DNA of 60,000 nucleotides from assembly GCA_030704615.1 (NCBI GenBank), contig CM060731.1, forward strand, positions 95,400,756-95,460,755, in the 5' to 3' direction. Origin of the DNA: Takakia lepidozioides. Its lineage: Eukaryota > Streptophyta > Takakiopsida > Takakiales > Takakiaceae. Of the stretch, positions 44,394 through 54,807 are shown piece by piece. The position numbers and the translations under genes are program-made. Positions within the stretch are counted from its first letter, which is position 1. Each line of letters opens with the position of its first letter. Under the pieces are notes generated by a model. The model did not search any database, was not told where the DNA came from, and saw only the letters and a program-made list of their open reading frames with translations.

Positions 44394-44647
44394 ACGTTCG
44401 AAATGCGGTGCCGCATTTCGGTTGCCAATCTGTTTTGTTTCCGTGCTTTCGTGGATTGAACTGGAGAGTGTGCCTTGCAGGGTCACTGAAAATGCGTACG
44501 TGCATACCCACATGGCACATATGCTGTACAGGGTGAGGAAAACTGGTCTCACTGATCCGCACATGTTTGCGGAAATGCTGGAGCCCGAGCTCATTCAGAA
44601 AGCCGTGGCAAAAACTGACCGGACATGGTATCGTCTCACTATGGATG
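44394..44647 (+). pseudogene. ParB-methyltransferase gene, copy A3, left piece (intron 1 end and exon 2)
   Basis: Matches 3174-3432 of A1: intron 1 with its palindrome, the acceptor TGCCTTGCAG and exon 2 (VTENAYVHTHMAHMLYRVRK, TDPHMFAEMLEPELIQKAV). It stops in TATGGATG, where the LTR element is inserted, and continues at 55727. The rest of the 5' part is lost beyond LTR-d. Confidence 0.92.
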
Positions 44648-44998
44648 TGTCAAGTTAAATAAACACAGTGTGAAACTAACTAGAATAAAGCTAGTTATTT
44701 GTATTTAACACTTGGATTTAGTTCAAGTGTTAAGTCAGGTGTCAAGTTTAGTTTGACACCTGAACCGTCTTATCTTCACGCGAGCGTCAGTCGTGCGGCT
44801 CATCTCTCTCGAGTTGAGCCTGCGCGACCGAGCTCCTTCATGCTTTAGAATCTGAGTGTGCTTATGTAGGGGTATAGGTTGTTGTGGGGTGGAGTCCCCA
44901 TAGCTTGGGGTGCCCCTGGCTCGACTATTATCTTAAAGAGTGATGTTGTGGGATTTCATGTTTCTTGTGTGAACAGTGTGTCCTTTAGCTTTCTTGTC
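44648..44998 (+). mobile_element. 5' LTR of the methyltransferase element, lacking its last ~87 bp
   Basis: Matches 55301-55639 of the 3' LTR with one substitution and two small indels (5 and 7 bp). Similarity stops at TTTCTTGTCA, where host-like sequence begins, so the LTR end is replaced. It includes a perfect stem CAGGTGTCAA/TTGACACCTG (about 44735-44763) and a shorter one AACTAG/CTAGTT. Confidence 0.9.
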
Positions 44999-45455
44999 AC
45001 TCGAGAGAGATGAACAAAGATATGTCAACACAGTGAAACTGAAAGATGGGCGGTCATTGTCTACAGACATTGTGGTAGTGGGCGTAGGCGCGAGACCACT
45101 CATAGCCCTTTTGAAGGAGCAGTTGGCTGTTGAGAAGGGAGGTTTCAAGGTTGATGGGTTCTTCAAAACAAGTGCTCCAGATGTCTATGCCGTTGGTGAT
45201 GTTGCCACCCTCCCCCTGAAGCTGTTCGGTGACCTGCGCAGAGTAGAGCACGTTGATCATGCTCGCAAATCAGCTATTCAAGCTGTTCAGGCTATCAAGG
45301 CAGCTGAGGAAGGGAAGACTATTGCTGAAGGTGGGCTGGACCTGCTGTTTGGGTCTAAGAAGAAACACGAGGTTGATGTGAGCCTCACCAATGGCCACGC
45401 CAAGTTGACAGTGGAATGCTGCTGGTTTGGATTCGTGACATTCATTTCCAAGTGA
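44999..45455 (+). pseudogene. MDHAR: Captured monodehydroascorbate reductase fragment, fused to a URM1-like piece
   Basis: The intron-free frame encodes the C-terminal FAD/NAD region of a plant-type monodehydroascorbate reductase: VNTVKLKDGRSLSTDIVVVG, then KVDGFFKTSAPDVYAVGDVA and RRVEHVDHARKSAIQAVQAI. The enzyme recycles ascorbate with NAD(P)H. After GKTIAE the family sequence stops and the frame continues GGLDLLFGSKKKHEVDV, which resembles the N-terminus of the ubiquitin-related modifier URM1; this second match is tentative. It lacks the N-terminal FAD-binding half and cannot be functional. It lies where the 5' LTR end and primer site should be. Confidence 0.8.
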
Positions 45456-46041
45456 CGGGCGTGAGAGAGAGAGAGATACAGACACATGGCTGCGCAGAGC
45501 TTGCATGCCCGTACCTCGCCTCTCCGTCTTGGGGTCGCCTGCTCCTCGCTGCTTTCATGTGATGTAAGGCTCTTGTTTTTGTCCAAAATGCGGAGAAGAT
45601 GAGATTGTGGTGAAGCCTGATATATCAGATTGAGCAAATTGTGTTTGGTTTGGCCAAGAGCTTGTCTTGATAAGGCAAGACTTCAGCAAATTGTGCGCAT
45701 GTGCTGGCAAAGATGGCCACTGTAGACCATGCCCAGGGGAAAGCTCTGGGTAGAACAGGCCAAGGGTCCAAATTTGAAGATTCTTGTACACGTACTGAAA
45801 GTAGACCAGGCCGCCTTCAAACGGACGACTCTTTATCTCAGAATGGTCATGCATATGACAACAGAAAGTTGCATCAACAGGGCTGTTGCCGGTGAGACAG
45901 GTGCTTGTGGAGTAGTTGTCCAGAGCCTCTGTGGGGGTGAATGTATTGGAATGGGACGATGCTGTTCTGCCTAGCTTCCCCAGTTGGGCTTCCGTCAGTT
46001 GCTGGTTCAACCACCTGCACCCAATACCAAGAACACCTCTA
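45456..46041. other. Unrecognised stretch between captured gene pieces
   Basis: Contains a 151-aa minus-strand open frame (45555-46010) without a recognised domain. It probably belongs to the captured host segment. A short GA repeat occurs at 45460-45475. Confidence 0.4.
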
Positions 46042-46410
46042 TCAAGACTCCTGGGCGTTCAAAATTGCACTGGCAAGTTTTCTTGAGCAGCATTTGTGGG
46101 GTTCTTTCAATCTGTCCTCCTTTTTCTCTTCCTCCTTGGAGGCAGCTTCTACTGCAGCCCCACTTCTGGCAGCGGGTGCACTGCTCACAGCCACAGCGCC
46201 GCCACCTCTTGATCCAACATTGATGATGAGGTCATCAACACTTCTCTTCTCCAATAGCTTGGCGAACAGAGCGAGCCAGTAAGACTCCACTTGCACATTG
46301 GCGGCCTTCACTAGCGTTGCAATCTTGTCGGCAGTGATGGGAATGCCGTCATCATGTAAAATCAGAGCAGCGTAAGTGCAGGCAAGCTCGCTGTGCGCCA
46401 CGGCGGCCAT
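46042..46410 (-). pseudogene. RPP1: Captured 60S acidic ribosomal protein P1, 3'-truncated
   Basis: Minus-strand frame starting [20 protein letters not shown], followed by [19 protein letters not shown] and [18 protein letters not shown]: the dimerisation domain and Ala-rich hinge of ribosomal stalk protein P1. After KEEEKKE the sequence changes to [10 protein letters not shown] and the conserved acidic tail ending MGFSLFD is missing, so it could not recruit elongation factors. The frame has no intron. It is antisense to the retrotransposon. Confidence 0.88.
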
Positions 46411-46916
46411 CGCTTCTCAACAAGACGCCGCACTCGAGAATCCAGACAAAGAGAATCCAGAGAGCAGGGGCTGCCAAGCTTGTGCCTGCGAAGGAGGATC
46501 CCAGCACTGCAACCTCTGTTGGTAGATTGCAATTTCACCATTTCGGGCACTTGTAGGGCACGGTATTTTGACCTTGTTGGGAACCTGCAGTGAATTGCAA
46601 AAAGAAAACGTGGGAACAATTTTTAATGGCGAGAACGTTTTGGTGTTAAAAAAAAAAACCTTTTGATCTAATTTAAATGATTTAGAGCCTAATTGGTCAT
46701 AACTTTGTCAGATGGACTCCGTTTGACTCAGTTTAAGGGGGGATAGCTGCAGAAAGGGGAAATCTACCTAATACTGGTTTTTTGTTTTGTTTTTGGGACT
46801 CTGCTAAAAATCTATGGAATTTTTAGAGTGTGAGTGTGCCATGAAAGATCCACAATTCTGTTTCTAGAACCTGTTCTGGTCTATATGAGAGACAAATCTG
46901 TGGATGTCCTTCTTGT
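46411..46916. other. AT-richer non-coding stretch
   Basis: Probably contains the 5' untranslated region of the captured P1 gene on the minus strand (46411-46620). A run of 12 A lies near 46649. No gene is seen. Confidence 0.45.
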
Positions 46917-47549
46917 ATGGCTGCGGGAAATGAGGACGTAATTGAAGGGCAGGTCTCTTCTCTTAGCCTGTGCACCCAAGGGGACAAGATTTATGTCTCT
47001 CAAGGAACTCAGACTGATTTGAGTGGAGAACAGTTGGATGAGTTGATTGCATACTGGGAGTCAGGCATTAGCAGTAGACAACAAACTGCTGTAGTTGGCG
47101 TTGAGGGCCTCAATGTTGCTTTGGACAGTCAGAACTCTGTTGGAGCCAGCAGTTCTGCAGCTGTAAGTGAAATACCAAAGTGGGTGAAAGCTAGGCTTGG
47201 AACACAGCCAAAGACAGCCCCGGGGACCAAGGTGTTCAGCCACAAGGTTGTGGTGTACTGGAGCAGAGGAGCAGGAGCTACACAAGTTTGTGCAATCAGA
47301 CATGGTTGCAGCCGGACACACTCTGCACAAGGCAACCATGAGCGGGGGTTCATTAGCAATGACAAGTTTGTTTTGCTTGAGGGAGATGCAGTCATTCGCA
47401 ATGAGGACACCCGCAACCGTCTCAAAGCTTTCGAGTTGAGAGACTATCAGACCCTACCATTGTTTTCTTTAGTGTTCAGTGAGCGGGAGATAGCAGAGTG
47501 TTGCTTTGTCTCTACCTGGCAGAAAGAGGAGGAGGGTTGGTTAGAGTGA
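46917..47549 (+). CDS. Unknown ORF in the leader of the methyltransferase element
   Basis: 210-aa open frame: MAAGNEDVIEGQVSSLSLCT, later SQGTQTDLSGEQLDELIAYW, SEIPKWVKARLGTQPK, KAFELRDYQTLPLFSLVFSE. No recognised domain. It could be an element-encoded ORF upstream of gag or another captured gene piece. Low-complexity Gln/Ser composition resembles gag N-termini. Confidence 0.4.
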   Translation: MAAGNEDVIEGQVSSLSLCTQGDKIYVSQGTQTDLSGEQLDELIAYWESGISSRQQTAVVGVEGLNVALDSQNSVGASSSAAVSEIPKWVKARLGTQPKTAPGTKVFSHKVVVYWSRGAGATQVCAIRHGCSRTHSAQGNHERGFISNDKFVLLEGDAVIRNEDTRNRLKAFELRDYQTLPLFSLVFSEREIAECCFVSTWQKEEEGWLE

Positions 47550-48186
47550 GCTACTGTAGCTTGGGACAAGGTTAGTGGCAGGTTTCTGGACATAGATATA
47601 CCTCCTACACCTTACCATCACGCAGAGCGAGGCACTTTGAGAGAAGTCTGGCAGTTGATAGCATAGATCAGGATTAGATCTTGCTTGGTCGAGCTTCTAT
47701 TCTTCCCCTCCATCTCTGTATTATTCTCATTACCTTGTACTTGTAGTTGCCAAAGCCTCTCTTGGTGGAGGCCAGTCAGTCCGGGGTTTTGGGCTGGGAT
47801 ATTCTGCAGGATCAGCACTGCAGATGGATTTTGGTGTGGGGGTGTTGATGTTTTGATTTCTTGTGTTTGGATCCCCCCCAACACCTGCTTGCTTGACTGT
47901 GCGCCATGTTGATTTTGTGTGGGCGCTTGCTTTCATAGGGATTAGGCCGGATTTGATCACCGGTCAATCCTAGAGTATGCTGTCGGTGGTGAGGCTGGAG
48001 TGATGACCAGCAAGACCACCAGTGTTTCTTCTATGGTGAGACTGGGTTGATGACCAGCCAACCATAGGAGTTCTTGCGGTGGATGCAGGTGCAGGTGCCC
48101 TGAGCCACTGGGATATGACCCTTAAACTGCAACAGGTGCCCACCCGTGTCACTATTAGAATTAGTACTAGAGCATTATAGTGTCAC
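47550..48186 (+). other. Leader before gag
   Basis: No gene. It contains a short imperfect tandem duplication near 47985-48070 (GTGATGACCAGC and TTGATGACCAGCC). Confidence 0.5.
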
Positions 48187-49205
48187 GTGGGGGAGGTGCA
48201 CATTGTGAGTGTCATCACGGAGTTACCGAGGGGTTCTGAGGGGAGTACGGCTATAGGCAGTAGCAGTGAGAGTGGGTTCACCAGACGAGGTGTTCGTTTT
48301 AGACCACCTTCACCTCCATCCTCAACTAGTGCAGAGTCAGACACAGACTCGGAGGCTTCATCAACAGGTGTGCAGTTTCATTCGCCATTGTTGTGGGACA
48401 TGGAGGAGATGTATGGAGCTACCAAGGGGCCTCGTAGGTACTTTGGAGCTGTGGGCACAATCGAGTTGGATGACTTTATCCAGGAGTTCGACAGCTGGTG
48501 TGATTTGCAGCAGATGCACAATCCACAGCTGTTCACCCCATTCATGGCGTGGAAGGGACTGTTCCAGCATTTGGAAGGCCCGCCTATGGACAATTAACAC
48601 GAGTTCAGGCGAGGACATGAAGCAGAGATTGAGGAGTGGAGGATGTATTGGTCACCTGACTACGTCTCCATTACTCGAGGCACGACGCGACCAGTAGCTG
48701 CATCAGCACCAATATCTCCCACGCCAGCACTAGTAGTGGAACAAGTAGTGCCGGTACTTCTGCAGGTGGTACCAGTTCAAAAGGTGCTACTACTACTCCT
48801 GCCACGACTACAACACATGTGCCTAGATTCAACCCGGTGGTGGAGTTCTTCCAGGAGTTGCGGAGGAACTACCAAGGTATACGGACAGAGAAGCTGCGAA
48901 GTTTGCAAGACTTCCAGCGCAAACCTAATGAGAGCCTACGAGAGGCGTACACTCATATGAGGCGCTTGATAAGTGTGACCCAAGGGGTTACTGAAGCTCA
49001 GGCAATCCAGTTCTGGTATGGAATTTTGGACAAGGAGCTCAAGAGAAGGGTGCGGGATGCAACCCTGTTACAAGTAGCCCAACCCACATTAGCAGATGTG
49101 TTTCTGCTGGTTGAGCGGATTGTGCTCAACATGGTGGAGGAGCGAGTTGTTACCATTGGATTTGGCAAAGACATGCATGCACAAGGCGCAGCTGCCAGCT
49201 CATAG
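48187..49205 (+). pseudogene. gag of the methyltransferase element (one shift, one stop)
   Basis: N-terminal Ser/Pro-rich region, then WDMEEMYGATKGPRRYFGAV and IQEFDSWCDLQQMHNPQLFT (capsid start) up to TAA at 48595. The second half reads in another frame from 48819: FNPVVEFFQELRRNYQGIRT, then FQRKPNESLREAYTHMRRLI, QAIQFWYGILDKELKRRVRD. These are standard features of a gypsy gag. The frame returns to the first one by 49348. Confidence 0.85.
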
Positions 49206-50439
49206 GCACAAGGGACTGCCCAACAACGTGGTCAGGGGGGCAAGGTTTCCCAACCCAAATTTCATGGAGCTTACAGGGGACCTCAGGTGCAGAGGCCAGT
49301 AGCATCTTTTGCAAGCCAACAGCAACCAGGGGTGATATGTTGGACATGTGGAGGACCCCATGTCAAGAGAGACAGTGTCGACGCCATCCATGGCACCTAG
49401 TTCTCGTCCGACTGTTACCGAGGTGGAGGTTACTATGCCATTGGGGAGAGCTACACGTGCATCACTGACACCTGCTACTAAGGCTAGTGCAGCCGGTGTG
49501 TTATTGGGGGCAGCCACCTCTGTGTGTCAAGCCCGACTGTTCTTGGCAACCACGATTGCGACGTCGGGGGTAAGACCAGCTGCAGTGTTCAGACTAGCAG
49601 CAACACTCTGTGAGAGTGGGGAGGTCACTTCATCTTCTGCGGAGTTACTGCAAGGTGTAGTGGCAGAGGGATCCTCGGATTTGAGGGTCAAGACTGCCAT
49701 GGCTGCGCCATGGCAAGCTGCAACTGCCAGGTTGACGGAGCTGCCAGCTAGGCCAGCCTTTGAGCGCGCCATGGTGACACCTGGAGTTGTCTTGTTAGAC
49801 AACCAGGATGGCATTTTTTTTTTGAGTGGACCGGCAGGCAAGAAGTACCGGCCACTGCGGGTCTTGTTGGATTCGGGAGCTCAGCCACTGATGTTGGGCT
49901 GAGCTGCTATTGCAGGTTTGGGCCTCATGGAGGCGGATATGGAGCCTTGTCCTTTCCAGATACAGACATCTCTGGGAGGATCAGAGCAGGCTCGGGGCAT
50001 GACACGGCGTGAGTTGGCCATTAGACTGCAGCCGGATCATCCTATAGATGACTCAGTGATGCGAGCCAAGGCCATTGTGACAGACGCAATCTCTTATGAT
50101 GTCCTCGTTGGTGGGGCAGTGTTATATCCCATGGGCTTCACCCTGGACTTTTGGGAGGAGTCAGCATCCTATAGGCCTGGATGGCAGTCAGGGGATGGTC
50201 GTCGTGCACAGCTCCCTGTGACATTCATTGGGGGTATTGCGGCTGCCCAGCAGGGCAAAATGCCAACACTAGCCGCCTTTACAGCTGCAATTAGTTGGCC
50301 TGGAGAGTTGCTGGAAGGCAATGCCCATGCAGAGGATGTGCCACCTCCAACAGAGCAGGATGACATGCATGGTACGGCGGAGTTGCCTGCCATGGTTGCT
50401 CACACTCCATTGTGGGGTACGAGCAAGGATTTGCAGTAG
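49206..50439 (+). pseudogene. Zinc knuckle remnant and aspartic protease of the methyltransferase element
   Basis: A knuckle, CWTCGGPHVKRDS (49341-49379), has lost its last Cys. From 49348 the frame is the pol frame. The protease active site is RVLLDSGAQPLMLG (about 49858-49899), followed by TGA at 49900, then GLGLMEADMEPCPFQIQTSL, AIVTDAISYDVLVGGAVLYP and MGFTLDFWEES. TAG at 50437 separates it from the methyltransferase. Confidence 0.82.
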
Positions 50440-50505
50440 GCTGCTGATGGACGGGTACAACAAGCCTGGGTAGAGGCCTTCATACCGTCAGGAGAAGAGG
50501 AGAGT

Positions 50506-51834
50506 GTGGTGATTGCACCAGGACCACCTCAGTTGTCGCCATTGGACACCACACCTCTTGTGTGGCAGTGCCCGAATGAAGACATATGCCTTCTAGACTT
50601 GTTTGGCGGGATCAGCACTGGATTGGCTGCGGTACTGCAGGCAGGTGTACGAGTTCGACGTTACCTGTATGTGGAGAGGGATGAGACTGCACGACGCGTC
50701 TCACTGCGCCATGTTGCTCAGTTGGTACAGCAGTACCCTGATTTGTTGCTAGTGTCTGCAGTTTGTGGATACCAACAAGCCTTGCCAGCAGACATTTCGT
50801 TGCTGGGGGCGCAGGATTTGGAGCAGGTTGGCTCCATTGATCTGGTAGTGGCAGATTGACCCTGCCAAGGGCATTCATCAGCCGGGCATGGCAATGGATT
50901 GCGAGACTCGAGGACGGGTCTGTTTTGGGAGATGGTGCGGGTTTTGCGCCACTTGCAGCTTCATCAAGCTGTATCTCCAGCATACATCTTGGAGAATGTG
51001 CCACTAATGGGTGATTCTCGGGCCAGGGTGATGGCCAGTGTGCATCAAGTCCGGTCGTGGCTTGGGTCAGCAATGTTGCTGGATGCAGCTGCAGTGGGGT
51101 CACGGGCTCATCGTCCACGGCTATGGTGGACTAATTCGATGACACCCGCACTGCTCAAGCGTGCATTTGATGGGGTGCAGCGGCCAGCACACCTCACAGT
51201 GGATAGCATTTTGGACACAGGGAGGCAGTCTCAACGTGTGAGACACGATGACCGTTCGCCTTTGGCAGTGGTCAATAGGGTGGGTCAACCACGAGCAGCA
51301 TTACCTACACTGCTCAGCTTCCCAGGATCCCATGTTTTTCGGGATGGTGGACCTGGCCTCTTGTGGGATAGCCAGTTGCAACAATTAGTGGAGCCCAATG
51401 CTGACGAGCGCGAGCGGGCAATGGGTTTTACCACTGGTACCACGGCGGTGCCATCTTTTTCTTAGGCATCACGTCGTCAGGTGTTGGGGCAAGCAATGGA
51501 TCTCAATTGCTTGACCTGGATTATCAGCTTGGCTATGGCCGAGCAGCGCAGAGTACGGAGTACACTTCCCTTCATGGTCTCCCTGCCTACCGAGACGGTA
51601 CATGCAGCGAGTGGGGGCGAGCAGGTGAGGACCACGAGGTGCAGACCGCATCCATGGCACATGTGGGAGGTGCTCGAGGTTCAGAATGAGTTGGCAGCCA
51701 AGGCAGCTGTGATGGATGAGGTTGGGGATTCTTCTTGGGTTGATGAGGTCCTCAAGGATGAGATGATGGGGCAGGATGAGGCCTTGTCATTGACTGAGCA
51801 GGCAGGGAGTACTGCTCAAGAGGTTGCGGCATAG
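50506..51834 (+). pseudogene. C5-cytosine DNA methyltransferase domain in pol (three in-frame stops)
   Basis: Motif I CLLDLFGGISTGLAAVL (S-adenosylmethionine binding), motif II-like YLYVERDETARRV, motif IV PCQGHS (catalytic Cys, codons from 50860), motif VI AYILENVPLM (50980-51009), motif VIII VGSRAHRPRLWW (51097-51132), then NADERERAMGF and motif X-like VLGQAMDLNCLTW (51481-51519). All key motifs are present, in the canonical order I, IV, VI, VIII, X. The TGA at 50857 directly precedes PCQ; TAG at 51463 and 51832 follow. Motifs resemble DRM/DNMT3-type enzymes more than DNMT1 or CMT, by eye only. It lies in frame between protease and RT, where it would be released from the polyprotein. Downstream to 51834 is an acidic linker. 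Retrotransposon-borne C5 methyltransferases are known from dinoflagellates and a charophyte, as I recall. Confidence 0.9.
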
Positions 51835-53367
51835 CAACCATGGGACGCGTCCTCTACCTCTAAGCCCACTGGACTTAAGGTTGCAATTACGGAGGACAAT
51901 TGGGAGCCTGACATTGGACCCATTGTCACCGGAGGAGAGAGACAACGTATACGGTGGTTCCTGAGGGCTTACAGGAATTGCTTTGCCTTCAGTTTGAAGG
52001 ACTTAGGAGCACTGAAGGGTCAAGAGATTCGCATTGAATTGGCTACTGACATGCCAATCTTTCGGAGACCCTATAGATACAGTGACATGGAGAGGTCCTT
52101 GATTCAGATGAGAACTCAGGACCTTTGGGAGGCTGGTTTGGTGGAGCTATCTGGGGGAGAGTATGCTTCAGCCACAGTGATGCCAGCCAAGAAGGATGTC
52201 TATGGCAATTGGACGGAGAGACGTATGTGCGGTGATTACCGGCCTGTAAGTCGTCAGACCAAGTCCGATAGGTATGCTATGCTGACACCGGAGGAGATCT
52301 TTGATGCCATTGGGCATGCCAAGGTCTTTAGCACGTTGGATTTACTATCCGGATATCACCAGTTGCCGATCAAGGAGGCGGATAAGCAGAAGACGACATT
52401 CTGGGGGATCAATGAGCACGGGAAGGATTGCCTATACCAGTGGCGGTTCTTACCATTTGGGCTTAAAAACGCTCCTGCTGAGTTTCAAAGAGTCATGGAC
52501 AGGATTCTAGCAGGGGTGGAGTTTGCTCGGTGCTACATAGATGACATCATCATCTTTAGTACTACGGTGGAAAAGCATGAGAGACACCTTCAGGGGGTAT
52601 TTGAGCACTTGAGGGCGCACGGATTGAAGTTACATCCGGGAAAGTGCAAGTTTTTCCACAACCAGATTGAGTATCTGGGTCACATGATATATCCTGGAGG
52701 ATTGGGAGTACAGCAGACTAAGGTAGAGTCCATTGCACAGGTTCCACGCCCCACGGATGTGAGCCGAGTTCGAGCTTTCATGGGGTTAGCAAACTATTAT
52801 AGACGGTTTGTTAAGGGATTTAGTGCCATTGCAAAGGCTCTAACCAAGCTGACCAAGGTGGACCTGGAGTGGCAGTGGGAAGATGAGCAAGAACAAGCTT
52901 TTCAAGAGCTCAAGGCAAGGTTGACCTCGGCGCCCATCTTGAGACGACCTATCAGGGGGCGTCCTTTTCAGCTCCATACAGATTGGAGCATGCTGGGGCT
53001 TGGAGCGGTGCTCACACAGGTGGATGATGAGGGAAGAGAGTTCGTAGTGGCTTATGCTAGTCGCTCGAACAACGCGGTAGAGTCTAAGTATAGCTCATAT
53101 GAAGGAGAATGCTTAGCTGCAGTGTGGGCCGTGGCACACTTCAGGTGCTATCTATACGGCAATCTCTTCACCCTTGTCACAGATCACCAACCACTCAAGT
53201 GGTTGATGGAGTCAGACAAGCTTACGGGGAAGCTTGCACGGTGGGCACTCATCCTTCAAGAGTATGACTTTCAGGTTGTGCATCGACCGGGTTTGGTCAA
53301 TCGCAATGCAGATGGGTTGAATTGCAATCCATGCATGAGCCAGCAGGATGACACTGGAGCTCGGTGA
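51835..53367 (+). CDS. Reverse transcriptase and RNase H of the methyltransferase element (open)
   Basis: Open from 51835. RT: RIELATDMPIFRRPYRYSDM, MCGDYRPVSRQTKSDRYAML, STLDLLSGYHQLPIKEAD (first catalytic Asp), RFLPFGLKNAPAEFQRVMDR, active site RCYIDDIIIFS, then VRAFMGLANYYRRFVKGFSA. RNase H: FQLHTDWSMLGLGAVLTQVD, SKYSSYEGECLAAVWAVAHF, TDHQPLKWLM, VHRPGLVNRNADGLN. All catalytic residues appear intact, so this is the best preserved enzyme of the element. TGA at 53365 ends it. Confidence 0.93.
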   Translation, partial: QPWDASSTSKPTGLKVAITEDNWEPDIGPIVTGGERQRIRWFLRAYRNCFAFSLKDLGALKGQEIRIELATDMPIFRRPYRYSDMERSLIQMRTQDLWEAGLVELSGGEYASATVMPAKKDVYGNWTERRMCGDYRPVSRQTKSDRYAMLTPEEIFDAIGHAKVFSTLDLLSGYHQLPIKEADKQKTTFWGINEHGKDCLYQWRFLPFGLKNAPAEFQRVMDRILAGVEFARCYIDDIIIFSTTVEKHERHLQGVFEHLRAHGLKLHPGKCKFFHNQIEYLGHMIYPGGLGVQQTKVESIAQVPRPTDVSRVRAFMGLANYYRRFVKGFSAIAKALTKLTKVDLEWQWEDEQEQAFQELKARLTSAPILRRPIRGRPFQLHTDWSMLGLGAVLTQVDDEGREFVVAYASRSNNAVESKYSSYEGECLAAVWAVAHFRCYLYGNLFTLVTDHQPLKWLMESDKLTGKLARWALILQEYDFQVVHRPGLVNRNADGLNCNPCMSQQDDTGAR

Positions 53368-54807
53368 CATGGTGAGACGGATGAGGAGATGGTGCCCGGA
53401 TGGCATGCATCTGCAATTCTGTGTATCTTGGCAGCGGAAGGCCAGGTTGGACCTGCAACTGGGATGATTGTAGATAAAGTGTCTGAGGACCCTGAGGCCA
53501 GCAATGAGCAAGGTGGCGCCAAAGATATACATGAGGATTCAGCTGTGTTGGACTATCTTCGCACTGGAGACACGGCAGCCACTCTGACTGCCAAGGAGAG
53601 GGATCGGATCCTACAACGAGCCAAGAGGTTTAAGTGGGAGGGGACACACCTGCTCCGAGTGTGGGAGGATGGTTGAGTGAGGATTGTGCCTCACCCAACA
53701 CAGCGGGCACGGTTAGTGCGGCATGCCCATGAGGAGTTGGGGCATTTTGGGGTGCGACGCACTCATAGTCTACTGCAGGGGCAGTATTGGTGGCGTGGTA
53801 TGCACACAGAGGTGCAACAATTTGTGGCTAGGTGCATGGTGTGTGACAGGGTGCGTGCTTCATTCAACGCCCCTACTCCACAATTGCACCCTCTTCCGAT
53901 CATGGGATTGGGCTACAGGTGGAGTCTTGACTTCGGAGGGCTGTTGCCACTGACCATGCGCCACAACAAGTAAGTGTTGGTGATAGTGGAGCACTTCTCC
54001 AAGTGGATTGAGTTGGTTCCATTGCCTGATAAGGCTAGTGAGGGAGCTGCGTATGCATTCTTGGATTGTGTGCTTAGCCAATTTGGTGCTCCAGCTGAGG
54101 TACTCACGGACCAAGGGAGAGAGTTCTTGGGGGAGTTTCAGGCTTTGTGTGACAAGGCCTTGATAGACCACCGCCCCACTTCTCGGGATCATCCTGAGGC
54201 CGATGGCTTAGCAGAGAGAGTTGTTCAGACAGTAAAGAGGGGTTTGCGCAAGTATGGCTTGCAGAAGGGACACCTAGGAGATTGGGACCTTCAGTTACCC
54301 TGGTTAGCCATGGGCTATAGGTTCAGCAAGCAAGCATCACTTGCCTCCTTCTCACCATACTTTCTTCTCTTCGGCCGAGAGCCGGATTTGCCTACATCCA
54401 TTCGCAGAGAAGCTGCTACAATTCTTAACCTTGACGATCCGGACGTGTGGGCACGTGCATGTGAGCAGCGTGCAGAGTTGTTCAAGAAAGTCATGCCCAT
54501 GGCTTTCGAGAACCTTGCCATTGCACAACACCGTGATACGTTGAGGTATGCTACCATACGTGGTGGGGGCTATCGTCCTGGGGTTTGGAGATTCAACCCC
54601 GGTGACTATGTCTATCTACAGCAGACTGCTCCTACGACCTTGGATGTGACTGCAGGACGTGTTATTTTGATGGTTCGAGAGGTCTTGCCCTCAGGCGTCT
54701 TGGTCTTGGAGGGTCGGGATGGCATAACTTGGAAGGACCATGTGCGTCACCTTCCGAATGTCGATGGCAGGTTGACCCAAACATGGCAGTGGTATCTGCA
54801 AGTTTGA
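53368..54807 (+). pseudogene. Integrase of the methyltransferase element (two in-frame stops)
   Basis: Same frame as RT. HHCC zinc finger: RHAHEELGHFGVRRTHSLLQ and CMVCDR. Core: WSLDFGG (first Asp), EVLTDQGREFLGEF (second Asp), DHPEADGLAERVVQTVKRGL (Glu), so DDE is complete. TGA at 53674 and TAA at 53971 interrupt. The C-terminal part has RFNPGDYVYLQQTAP and VREVLPSGVLVLEGRDGITW, a GPY/F-like module. Confidence 0.92.

Noticed and set aside
45555-46010. 151-aa minus-strand open frame as a host gene
   Set aside because: No recognisable domain or conserved pattern; left as unexplained captured sequence.
50857-50859. TGA before the methyltransferase PCQ motif as a recoded codon
   Set aside because: Other stops in the same frame are TAG and TAA as well, so simple mutational decay is more likely than TGA recoding.
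51994-53367. Interpreting the gypsy RT as an endogenous virus of plants
   Set aside because: Gene order (protease, RT, RNase H, integrase, LTRs, target duplication) is that of an LTR retrotransposon, with no movement or coat-like protein.
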